Assembly: GCA_021186555.1 (NCBI GenBank)
Contig: JAJKFL010000006.1
Location: forward strand, 4,678,715 to 4,742,714
DNA: 64,000 bases
Direction: 5' to 3'
Source: Reticulitermes speratus
Taxonomy: Eukaryota > Arthropoda > Insecta > Blattodea > Rhinotermitidae
Position numbers and translations under genes: made by a program
Notes under the pieces: generated by a model
Databases searched by the model: none
The model's input: the letters and a program-made list of their open reading frames with translations, nothing else
What the model was told of the DNA's origin: nothing
Part shown: positions 56,190 to 64,000 of the stretch, one piece after another
Numbering within the stretch: the stretch's first letter is position 1
How the letters are laid out: each line of letters starts with the position of its first letter

Positions 56190-57455
56190 ATACGTCACCT
56201 CAACAACACAACAGAAGTCGAACATACGTCACCTCAACAACACAACAGAAGTCTGACATGTCACCTCAACAACACAACAGAAGTCTGACATGTCACCTCA
56301 ACAACACAACAGAAGACTGACATACGTCACCTCAACAACACAACAGAAGTCTGACATACGTCACCTCAACAACAGAAGTCTGACATACGTCACCTCAACA
56401 ACACAACAGACGTCTGACATACGTCACCTCAACGACACAACAGAAGTCTGACATACGTCATCTCAACAACACAACAGACGTCTGACATACGTCACCTCAA
56501 CAACACAACAGAAGTCTGATATACGTCACCTCAACAACACAACAGACGTCTGACATACGTCACCTCAACAACACAACAGAAGTCTGACATAAGTCATCTC
56601 AACAACACAACAGAAGTCTGATATACGTCACCTCAACAACACAACAGAAGTCTGACATACGTCACCTCAACAACACAACAGACTTCTGACATACGTCACC
56701 TAAACACAACAGACGTCTGACATACGTCACCTCAACAACACAACAGAAGTCTGACATACGTCACCTCAACAACACAACAGAATCTGACATACGTCACCTC
56801 AAACACAACAGAGTCTGACATACGTCACCTCAACAACACAACAGACGTCTGACATACGTCCCCTTCAACAACACAACAGAGTCTGACATACGTCACCTCA
56901 ACAACACAACAGACGTCTGACATACGTCACCTTAACAACACAACAGAAGTCTGACATACGTCACCTCAACAACACAACTAAAACACGTCTGACATACGTC
57001 ACCTCAACAACACAACAGAAGTCTGACATACGTCACCTCAACAACACAACAGACGTCTGACATACGTCACCTCAACAACACAACAGAAGTCTGACATAAG
57101 TCATCTCAACAACACAACAGAAGTCTGACATACGTCACTTCAACAACACAACAGAAGTCTGACATACGTCACCTCAACAACACAACAGACTTCTGACATA
57201 CGTCACCTAAACACAACAGACGTCTGACATACGTCACCTCAACAACACAACAGACGTCTGACATACGTCACCTCAACAACACAACAGAAGTCTGACATAC
57301 GTCACATCAACAACACAACAGAAGTCTGACATACGTCACCTCAACAACACAACAGAAGTCTGACATACGTCACCTCAACAACACAACAGAAGTCTGACAT
57401 ACGTCACCTCAACAACACAACAGAAGTCTGACATACGTCACCTCAACAACACAAC
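56190..57455. repeat. 34-bp array, about 37 copies, each with a CGTCA half-site
   Basis: Unit ACAGAAGTCTGACATACG + TCACCTCAACAACACA. Variants AAGTC/ACGTC alternate; several units lack 4-6 bp. TACGTCA is present in most units. Confidence 0.95.
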
Positions 57456-57499
57456 ACTGTCACATTCTGACTTACCGTGTACTTAGGATGTTTAACTAC

Positions 57500-57735
57500 T
57501 ACTGTATGAGATGTGAAGTTTGCACAGCAGCGGATTATGACACGGTGCAGTCTGGTATGTGGGGACATCACTTCGGAGTAACACGGACTTCATCATCGGT
57601 TTATCATAATGAAGGAGGCAGGTGTTGTTCCAAAATATTAGTACATCTTCCGTTTATCCTGAAGATGGAAGCAATTTATTCTTCCTAAAAATTTTGTACA
57701 GGCCTATCGGATTACGCGGTGTGAAAGCCCAGAAG
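57500..57735. repeat. Decayed hammerhead repeat
   Basis: TATCCTGAAGATGGAAGC, TTCTTCCTAAAAATTTTGTA, GGTGTGAAAGCCCAGAAGA. Confidence 0.45.
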
Positions 57736-58489
57736 AAAACACGTTTTGCAACTAAACTTTCTTTGCACTCTAATAAACTGGTGCAAACGGAAGTCCAGCG
57801 CACTCTTGACGTCTGCTGTAGATCACGTCTCCAGATATGAACACTTTATAACGTTATCTGCAGCTAACAGCGTAACGCAGTGCCTGTCAAGGGCACTGGG
57901 GGTTATGACATTAGTCGCAGATCATGTCTGAAGCATTTCTCGGCTTGTAGCTAATGTATCACTGCGAGCTTCGGGAAGCTGTAACATGTTTGAAGCTGTA
58001 CATGTCATATTCATCCTGCAGGCGGAAACTAAAATACACGTCGAAACAGCTTGAACATCCGACACGGTTTAATGTCAGCGAGTCAGAAGCTACAGATATT
58101 CAGACATGCTCCTTGCATATTAGTTACATTTTTATTGAGATTTTGTAACACCTGCTTCAGAATTATAAACTTACACTTCTACACGTCGCATCCAAAATAC
58201 TTTACCTATTATTTCAAGACAATACACGTTTTCCAAACATTACATAACAGTAGCAGTGATTGCAGTCTTAAAAGTGCCTCAAGAATAATTTTCAAGCGAG
58301 TATGAAAGCGACATATTATATAAAAATTTCATTAATATTTTATAATTAAACTGGTTCATTATAAACATCTGTATCCGGTATTCAATAAATGTGGGTCGGA
58401 AAAGCACAGACATAAGATTAACTGGTTACGAGTTCGATGCCAGACGGTCAGATACACTGCAGGGACAAAAGTGGCGTCCTCTTCGTAAA
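57736..58489. other. No feature recognised
   Basis: Single-copy intron DNA with a short 58-bp-spaced echo of AGATCACGTCTCC and AGATCATGTCTGA. Confidence 0.3.
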
Positions 58490-58756
58490 CAACGTTTAGA
58501 TGTTGATTTCAGGCTTTCGCCGCGATGTTGATGAAATCTGTAATCTTCTGGGTTATTACACGGCGTCGTGTAGTAATTGTTTACAGACGTTTCGGGACAA
58601 CGTATCGGTCCCATCCTCACGGGTCAAGAGTCCGAGTAGGAAAGGACTCTTGACCCGTGAGGATGGGACCGATACGTTGTCCCGAAACGTCGATAAACAA
58701 TTACCACATGACGCCGTGTAATAACCCAGAAGACCACAGATTTCAACGTTTAGATG
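58490..58756. mobile_element. Fold-back element 8 with perfect 13-bp duplication
   Basis: CAACGTTTAGATG at 58490-58502 and 58744-58756. Inverted arms meet at TCCGAGTAGGAAAGGA. Family of element 4; ribozyme cores altered (GTGAGGATG). The right arm is shorter than the left. Confidence 0.88.
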
Positions 58757-58829
58757 GGTTCTGGTGTCCACCCTCCAACCTGTATAAAGCGTACCAGGGC
58801 TCATTAGTCTCAAAAGTTGAAGGAACGCG

Positions 58830-59050
58830 ATAACCTGGAAGATACAGGCATAGACTGGAGGATAATAGTAAAATGGATCTTAAAGAAACATGACTGGAGA
58901 TTCTGGACAAGATTCATCTAGTTCAGAATATGGACCAACAGCTAACACTTGTGAACCTAGTGACAAACCTTGGGATTACATGTGAGACGGGGGAATTTCT
59001 TGATTAATTTAGCCACTACCAGCTTCTCAAGAAGTACTCTGCTCCGTGTA
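58830..59050 (+). mobile_element. LINE L1a 3' end (diverged)
   Basis: GGAGGATAATAGTAAAATGG, GGGGGAATTTCTTGATTAA, AGCTTCTCAAGAAGTACTC. Confidence 0.75.
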
Positions 59051-59094
59051 GTTAAACCCCTAAACCGCACGTACGACTGGTGCAGCTTGCAGTG

Positions 59095-59265
59095 CAAAGA
59101 CTGATCTTTGTCGAATCCTGTCCACTGAGAATATGGTGACTATTCTACGTGGTTAAAGAGGCCGGCGCGTGAAACTGTTCACTCACCTATATTTAATGCC
59201 AAGGTAAGAATACGTGAAACTAATCTCCAGTCTTCCGCACGTCTTCATGACATAGCTTATATCAA
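59095..59265 (+). repeat. SINE family A fragment
   Basis: GGTTAAAGAGGCCGGCGCGT, TTTAATGCCAAGGTAAGAA, ATCTCCAGTCTTCCGC. Confidence 0.55.
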
Positions 59266-59990
59266 CAGTAACAAGTGAAGAATGTGAGATTGAACGTTAC
59301 AATATACTTTGGCCACTACCAAGGCAACGTGTTTTTGAAATGGACAGTAATTTCGCTCGGCAGAACACGTGATTTGATGACGTTCAGTGGCGTCCTTCTT
59401 CCGATAAGTATCCCAATGTTCTACCGCCCGTAATCTATGCTTTCAAAATGTTAATCACGTACAGAACAGAGTATGAAATATTTAACGTGCAGTGACTGCT
59501 GTACTGACTTATGTAGTAGACAGTACCAAGCTTGTAAAATGATAATTGATAATAGACGAGGAACATGTAAGAAAGTTACGGCGATGAAGACAGCTCAAGG
59601 GAAACAAAAAACACACAGCACACGCATAAATGGAATTTCATTTACGCCCATAACAAAAGTACGGCCCTTCGTGTGCCGATTTGCAGTAAGCTCACCGGTG
59701 CTCAACAGCATTATGTGTAGATCTCTAATACCGAATTTCACACAAACCGGACAGTAAATGTGGAAAATGAGGTAAAAAATTCATTCACCCAAATCGGTCA
59801 AGAAATATGGGAAGCAGAGGTTCAAGTACAAGTACACCCTTAAGTACAGTATGGTTATCACTGAGACGATTTTCACGAAAGTCGTTTCTTCCCGACAACT
59901 TTCGTAAAGAACTCCTACATCAACTGTCATGAAAATCCAAGATTCGGTTTCGTCGCTGATACTAGGTCACAGACGGACAGTCGTTGTTTC
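59266..59990. other. No gene recognised
   Basis: A frame of 94 codons at 59473-59757 has no recognisable domain. The DNA lies in GCH1 intron 1. Confidence 0.3.
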
Positions 59991-59999
59991 TAACCAGGC

Positions 60000-60180
60000 G
60001 TTCTTTTTCCCTTTACTTCTTAAAAAACGCCTGAAGATGGAGAAGTGCATGAGCTAACTACTTCTTGACTACTGGACATGGGAACAGACTGTCCCGAAAC
60101 GTCAGTAAGCTACCAACGCCGCGTAACATCCCAGAAGAGCGAATACCTCAACTACACCACGGCGGAAGCCTAAAATCTCG
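60000..60180. repeat. Decayed hammerhead fold-back next to GCH1 exon 1
   Basis: GCCTGAAGATGGAGAAG, then CTGTCCCGAAACGTCAGTAA and CGCCGCGTAACATCCCAGAA. A foreign stretch separates the two halves of stem II. Confidence 0.55.
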
Positions 60181-60265
60181 CATAATTCAGGTTAACAGGC
60201 TAAACAGCACGCTACCTGTCACTTATCTCGTCGTATGAACGTGACACATGACAGCACTGCTTTAC

Positions 60266-60413
60266 CTGGGGTGGTGGACGTACGTGGGGTGCGGGGTGTT
60301 CCTGGCACGTCGAGTTCACTGTCCCCGACGTCTTCGTTCCATGACACCGACCGTAGTTGCGCAGGGGGTGCCTTCCTGGGGGACCCCATGGCCCTTTCCG
60401 CAGTACCGTTCAT
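60266..60413 (-). CDS. Pu (GCH1): GTP cyclohydrolase I, coding exon 1 (N-terminal regulatory region)
   Basis: The exon encodes 49 residues plus the first base of a Gly codon, from MNGTAERAMG to PRTPRTSTTP. The frame continues upstream to 60458 without a stop, but that stretch has no ATG; the first ATG is at 60413-60411, with A at -3. A second in-frame ATG eight codons later is a possible alternative start. The exon ends CCCCAG with the donor GTAAAG. The joined sequence [12 protein letters not shown] matches the known insect N-terminal linker, which fixes the splice. This Ser/Thr/Pro-rich part lies outside the catalytic fold and is poorly conserved. Drosophila Punch has alternative first exons, so other 5' exons may exist; I found none. 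Confidence 0.88.
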
Positions 60414-60479
60414 ACTCCTACCTCTCGCGCGAAACTGCAAGCCAAGTACTGAGCCCAAGGCTCGTGGACCAACCTCCCA

Positions 60480-60620
60480 CCGCCACTCACTGCGTTACGT
60501 CACAGCTGATGCAATCGATACGTGGCGCAACCAATCACAGAGCTCCCATTATTCCGACAACTCTTCCTTCCTGCTATCTATTATCTTTTCTATTGGATTA
60601 AAACTGATTGGACACCTTCG
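60480..60620 (-). promoter_or_regulatory. GCH1 proximal promoter candidate: CRE-like site and three CCAAT boxes
   Basis: Upstream of the GCH1 start codon, on the gene strand, are TGACGTAA at 60502-60495 (one mismatch to the CRE TGACGTCA), an inverted CCAAT (ATTGG) at 60535-60531, and direct CCAAT boxes at 60596-60592 and 60611-60607. The surrounding 60250-60850 is visibly richer in CpG and lower in repeats than its flanks. I see no clear TATA box. Mammalian GCH1 is known to be driven by an adjacent CRE and CCAAT box; that the same pairing works here is inference. The transcription start is not determined. Confidence 0.5.
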
Positions 60621-60849
60621 TCATCTAGTACGATAATCATGTATGAATCGGGCTCAGTACGGGAAACCCCCCCACAACAGGTCTTCCTCAGACGAATTCT
60701 GACTCACCCCACACGCGTTCTCGCCCCGGTGTGCCCGTCGCGTTCTGCTCCGTCGGTACACTGGCAGTCACACAGACACGCATTGTCCCTCATTCCTTCC
60801 GAATCCCTACAATCAGTACTAACGAAGAGACGAAGGCGCTAACTTGCAA

Positions 60850-60929
60850 AGGTGCGAGCGAGGCTAGGAAAAAGTTACGAATAGGTCCGACGAATGTACA
60901 CTTTTATTGACTATTAATTGTGAAACAGT
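60850..60929. other. Upstream flank of GCH1
   Basis: Last repeat-free bases before the hammerhead elements upstream of the gene. Confidence 0.3.
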
Positions 60930-61080
60930 GCTACATCAATGTCTTATCACCAACTAAATGCACTTTATTTAAAAAAAACCAATATACGGTTTCTTTAAAA
61001 CATTTAAAAAACCCCTACATATGTTTCGGCTCCCTAGAAAGCCATCTTCAGGGGGTGTCACACAACTGCATTTGTTTAAA
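60930..61080 (-). mobile_element. Single-arm relative of fold-back element 7
   Basis: It matches one arm of 44714-44996 (CCAATATACGGTTTC for CCAAAATTAGGTTTC; TTTAAAACATTTAAAAAACC). No second arm or duplication is seen. Confidence 0.78.
61011..61056 (-). ncRNA. Hammerhead ribozyme motif (HHR-t), canonical
   Basis: Stem I ACCCC/GGGGT, CTGAAGA, stem II GGCTTTC/GGGAGCC near-perfect, GAAA, ACATATGT, cleavage next to 61016. Confidence 0.84.
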
Positions 61081-61350
61081 AAACACGTCAGTACGTCCGT
61101 TCAATAGTATAGGCATATAGTTCACCACCTTCACTACTGTTATTTTCACTGTCACGTTTTTACACCATATGTTAAAATGAGAAATAGAATGGTTTTTGAA
61201 ACTGTAAGTGAGACAGCTGTCCTTATGTTATTTCACTGTTGGTTGACGTGTTGAAGGATCATGGTGCTGTTTGCTGTTGTTCCTTAAGTTGCATTACTGT
61301 GGTGTGTACAGTTCCGGTGTTTTGTGTGGACTATGATTTTAGAATAAAGT
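61081..61350. other. No feature recognised
   Basis: AT-rich flank between two hammerhead copies. Confidence 0.3.
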
Positions 61351-61354
61351 TCAC

Positions 61355-61400
61355 AGTCCTACATGTTTCGAAACCTTATCCTGGTTCATCTTCAGGGACT
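61355..61400 (-). ncRNA. Hammerhead ribozyme motif (HHR-q), canonical
   Basis: Stem I AGTCC/GGACT, CTGAAGA, stem II GAACC/GGTTTC with a bulge, GAAA, ACATGT, cleavage next to 61360. Same stem I as HHR-a but different stem II loop. Confidence 0.82.
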
Positions 61401-61692
61401 TCAGTATTTTAAATTACATATATTTTACATCAACGGTACAATTGGTTAAAATAGTAAAAACTGAATAACATTAATTGTTTACAATCGAGTTATACACAGG
61501 TTAAAATGTTAAAAGCTGAATAATCTTTGTTGCTATGATACCGTGTGTATTGGAGTTGGTAGGTTGACTGTTGGGTGGTGAGAACAGTACTGTCTGAAAT
61601 TATAATATTAAGTTCTGAAATAATTTATTGTAAAAGAACTTTCAAGAATATGCAACATTTGTAGAAGCGTTTTTGGAGAGGGGGGTGTAAGT
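61401..61692. other. AT-rich DNA, no feature recognised
   Basis: Two imperfect copies of GGTTAAAATR-GTAAAAACTGAAT-type sequence at 61444 and 61499 only. Confidence 0.3.
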
Positions 61693-61810
61693 TAACAATA
61701 TGGCGAGTTTAACACTGTCTACACCGTGTACGTGCGTATATTACAACAATATATATTGACACAAACTCGTACACAATGTTAAAACACAATATGCAATCAC
61801 TTTTACATAA

Positions 61811-61853
61811 ACCTCGACATGTTTCGGTGCACTAGTACACCATCTTCAGGACT
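61811..61853 (-). ncRNA. Hammerhead motif (HHR-r), weak stem I
   Basis: CTGAAGA, stem II GGTG/CACC, GAAA, ACATGT, GTC-type site next to 61816. Stem I only TC/GA. Confidence 0.6.
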
Positions 61854-61980
61854 GAACCACAATTAACACTTAGAAACACACAAGCACAGTTGTTACATTG
61901 TGGTGGTTAAAATTATAATGATTTTTTAATGAACATTTTAACACCTGCGTTTCTGTGTTTTTAAGTGTTAAATGTGGTTC

Positions 61981-62462
61981 CCTCCTGAAGATGGTATACT
62001 TTTTTTTTTTTTTTTTGCTATGGCTCGACAGCCCTATATGGGCCTGGGCCTCCTCGTTTCGTCGAGGTTTCACGATCACACACTTTAGACACACCACAGT
62101 CGGTAGGACTCCTCTGGACGAGTGACCAGCCCGTCGCAGAGACCTCTACTTGACAACACACAACACTCACAAGAGACAGACATCCATGCCCCCGGCGGGA
62201 TTTTTTTTTTTTTTTTTTTTTTTTTTGTCTGTCCGGGGGTTTTCCCCTTTGATCCATTTTTGAACTGTTTAAATCCTTTCGTCCTTCAAGTCACTTTTAC
62301 GTTCCATGCTACCATCTTTATACAACAAACACAACACAAACATCCATGCCCCCGGTGGGATTCGAACCCACGATCCTAGTAAGCGAGCGGCCGAAGACCC
62401 ACGCCTTAGACCGCACGGCCACTGGGGAAGATGGTGTACTAGTGCACCGAAACATGTCGAGG
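61981..62462 (+). ncRNA. Hammerhead ribozyme motif (HHR-s) split by a SINE
   Basis: CCTC + CTGAAGA at 61981-61991 and GAAACATGTC + GAGG at 62449-62462. Without the insertion stem I (CCTC/GAGG) and the remaining parts are canonical. Confidence 0.75.
61987..62439 (-). repeat. Composite family C SINE, 13-bp duplication
   Basis: GAAGATGGTATAC (61987-61999) and GAAGATGGTGTAC (62427-62439). The insert begins with poly-T and a family C body, runs at 62200 into a second poly-T, and ends with one tRNA-Leu-like head (reverse CCGCACGGCCACTGG). Confidence 0.88.
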
Positions 62463-62543
62463 TGTATGTAAAAGTGATTCCATATTGTGTTTTAACATCG
62501 TGTACGAGTTGGTGTCAATATATATTGTTGTAACAATATGGCG

Positions 62544-62879
62544 GTCAAGTAAATATTATATTTAGACGGGTTTCCTTATGGTACCTAATAATTCAATCGA
62601 ACGAGACATCTGACACTTGGTGTGGGAATGTACAGCAACGTGCCTATATGTTACTTATTAAATGTTCTTTATAAATCGACAATTAGAACGCGGTGACGGC
62701 CCGAGTATGACGTTATACCCGACAAACATAGCGTAGATAAAACCTGTACATGAAAAGTAAATTCTTCACCATTATTCAGTACAATTTACCCTTTTCAACA
62801 CTTGTTTATTGACGTGCTGGCTCAACAGAAAAAGGTAAATTATAGAGCCAGCATAATGATTATGATGATAATGACAACG
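62544..62879. other. No feature recognised
   Basis: AT-rich DNA. Confidence 0.3.
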
Positions 62880-63075
62880 ACATCCCAGTGGCCGTGCGGT
62901 CTAAGGCGTGGGTCTTCGGCCGCTCGCTTACTAGGATTGTGGGTTCGAATCCCACCTAAGGCATGGATGTCTGTCTCTTGTGAGTGTTGTGTGTTGTCAG
63001 GTAGAGGTCTCTGCGACGGGCTGATCACTCGTCTAGAGGAGTCCTACCGACTGTGTTGTGTCTCTCAGTGTGATC
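62880..63075 (+). repeat. tRNA-Leu-like SINE, family C
   Basis: Head CCAGTGGCCGTGCGGTCTAA, box B GTGGGTTCGAATCCCACC. Confidence 0.9.
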
Positions 63076-63179
63076 AAAAGAAATTACAAACCTCGACACT
63101 GAAACGGGGAAAACCGGAGTAGGTAGAAGAGGACGACTAAAAAAAAAAAATATAACGACGATGGTGATGATAGTTATCA

Positions 63180-63300
63180 TCATTGAGGTTCTCACGGTGG
63201 TGAATGTGAAGATAGTTCTCTTCTGGGTTGCAGTTCGGTGTAGTCTGCTAGAAATTACCTGCGTTTCGGAGAAACCTACTGCCTCCATTTTCAGTGTGAC
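63180..63300. repeat. Decayed antisense hammerhead repeat
   Basis: CTCTTCTGGGTTGCAGTTCG, TACCTGCGTTTCGGAG, GCCTCCATTTTCAG. Confidence 0.55.
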
Positions 63301-63935
63301 ATAAAGACAGCATTATAAGATAATCACCTGTAGGACTATAAAACTGTGTAACGGTAAAGTAGGATTTGTAATTTCTGCTCGGAACTGCTTGTTACCGGTT
63401 ACGTTAGAAATCCATACCTGGGGGGGACAGACAAGTATGCCCTTTACTGTTTGCATGCTTGATTGCCAATTACGAAGTTTAAACATTGTTGTTACATGGT
63501 CCAGTCAGTATGGAAGCTGCCTGCGTTTTATGAAAAATAACCCTGGAAAAGGTCTTTCTCGCTAACAGTGATACAAAACTCTATCTATAGGAGATTTTTT
63601 TGGCACATTTTCTATTAATTCATGAAGCTGTGGTCCTAATGTGATACCTGCACCTGGTCATGTCACGTTTATCAACAGTTCACGTAAAGTGCCATATTGT
63701 GATAGTCGGCTCTTGGTGTCACGTGGGACGAAATCAAGGACGACCTCCTATTGCTTCTAATTATGTGCAACTCACCGTAATTACTACTGCCCTGGTTAGG
63801 CTAAGTGGCTTTACGACGCAATCACTGAACGGCAAGTAATATAGCAACCTCACCTCTCCCTTATCGTGACACGGGTGTAAAGTTTGACGGTGCTTGGGAC
63901 TAGAATGCTGGGGAGAATTATTTTATATAAATGGG
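63301..63935. other. No feature recognised
   Basis: Single-copy DNA. Confidence 0.3.
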
Positions 63936-63939
63936 CGGA

Positions 63940-64000
63940 TAGTTTAGACGGAATAGTAACTAAGCTACGGGCTGCACGATCCGGAGTTTGAATCTCGGCA
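63940..64000 (+). repeat. SINE family A head, cut by the window edge
   Basis: CGGATAGTTTAGACGG and box B GGAGTTTGAATCTC. Confidence 0.65.

Larger units (their letters stand above)
23233..60413 (-). other. Pu (GCH1): GTP cyclohydrolase I gene (six coding exons, whole)
   Basis: The gene encodes GTP cyclohydrolase I, the homodecameric cytosolic zinc enzyme that converts GTP to 7,8-dihydroneopterin triphosphate and formate. This is the first step to tetrahydrobiopterin and, in insects, to pteridine pigments. Six exons with consistent phases join into 256 residues (human about 250). Zinc ligands by family alignment are C146, H149 (in [10 protein letters not shown]) and C217 (in HMCMVM); H215 is also present. 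The ending [15 protein letters not shown] matches the family C-terminus. Introns are about 9.5, 23.6, 1.4, 0.75 and 1.2 kb, and nearly all their length is repeats. No stop or frameshift is seen in the exons. I recognise the Drosophila Punch-like stretches PRTSTTPG and [14 protein letters not shown], which span the exon 1-2 junction. Vertebrate genes also have six coding exons. The product call is secure; mRNA ends are not. Confidence 0.96.
61693..62543. mobile_element. Fold-back hammerhead element 9 with perfect 13-bp duplication, SINE inside the ribozyme
   Basis: TAACAATATGGCG at 61693-61705 and 62531-62543. Left end carries CTACACCGTGTAC (reverse of the CACGGTG tail). Arms with CAATATATATTG and GTGTTTTAACA pair. 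The right hammerhead is split by a SINE at about 62000-62426. Confidence 0.9.

Noticed and set aside
59473-59757. Possible exon of 94 codons
   Set aside because: No domain, no matching splice sites checked out, wrong strand for GCH1, and codon use is not distinctive.
60235-60636. 133-codon plus-strand frame over the GCH1 promoter
   Set aside because: Antisense shadow of GC-rich exon 1, with no recognisable domain.

Overview
The window is animal nuclear DNA, most likely from a large, repeat-rich insect genome. The evidence is a split gene whose exons encode GTP cyclohydrolase I, recognisably like Drosophila Punch, lying among tRNA-derived SINEs, LINE 3' ends, DNA-transposon remnants and minisatellites. 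A cockroach or termite would fit the repeat style as I remember it, but I cannot confirm the species.

Two host genes are supported, both on the minus strand. (1) GTP cyclohydrolase I occupies 60413 down to 23233 in six coding exons: 60413-60266, 50777-50568, 26992-26827, 25409-25378, 24620-24536 and 23362-23233. The exons join in phase into 256 residues with all zinc ligands. Intron 3 uses a GC donor. The upstream region carries a CRE-like site and three CCAAT boxes. (2) At 2798-2603 a first coding exon encodes a signal peptide and one membrane span and ends at a good splice donor. The rest of that gene must lie beyond the left edge. Only about 1 kb of the 64 kb is host coding sequence.

The most interesting content is a set of about 16 near-canonical type I hammerhead ribozyme motifs on both strands. 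Each has a CUGANGA core, stem II, GAAA and a UH cleavage site, and most have a short closing stem I. Stem III is nearly always a 4-, 6- or 8-nt self-complementary palindrome (ACGT, ACATGT, ACACGTGT, ACATATGT), as expected for ribozymes that work as dimers. They sit in fold-back elements, usually as two inverted copies. I find 10-15 bp target-site duplications around seven of these elements, and several share an asymmetric tail containing CACGGTG. Short-stem-III hammerheads are known from Penelope-like retroelements and retrozymes, so these look like a non-autonomous retroelement system of that kind. Many older, decayed relatives are scattered through the window.

Layout: 1-4440 fold-back hammerhead elements and the membrane-protein exon; 4802-5779 a 49-bp array; 7290-8190 SINEs; 8304-9665 and 12845-14035 a 114-bp satellite in opposite orientations; 11184-11599 hAT, 15094-15564 Tigger-like, 15700-16165 LINE; 17342-18577 a large fold-back element; 18.6-22.4 kb mostly unique AT-rich DNA; 23.2-27.0 kb GCH1 exons 6 to 3, with a tandem array of copied splice acceptors before exon 6; 28650-32560 a 39-bp minisatellite of about 100 units; 33-48 kb SINEs, LINE ends, fold-backs and a mariner-in-hAT-in-SINE nest; 48571-49918 a 40-bp array with AP-1 palindromes just downstream of exon 2; 51-59 kb more repeats and a 34-bp array; 60.2-60.6 kb GCH1 exon 1 and promoter; 60.9-64 kb hammerhead elements and SINEs.
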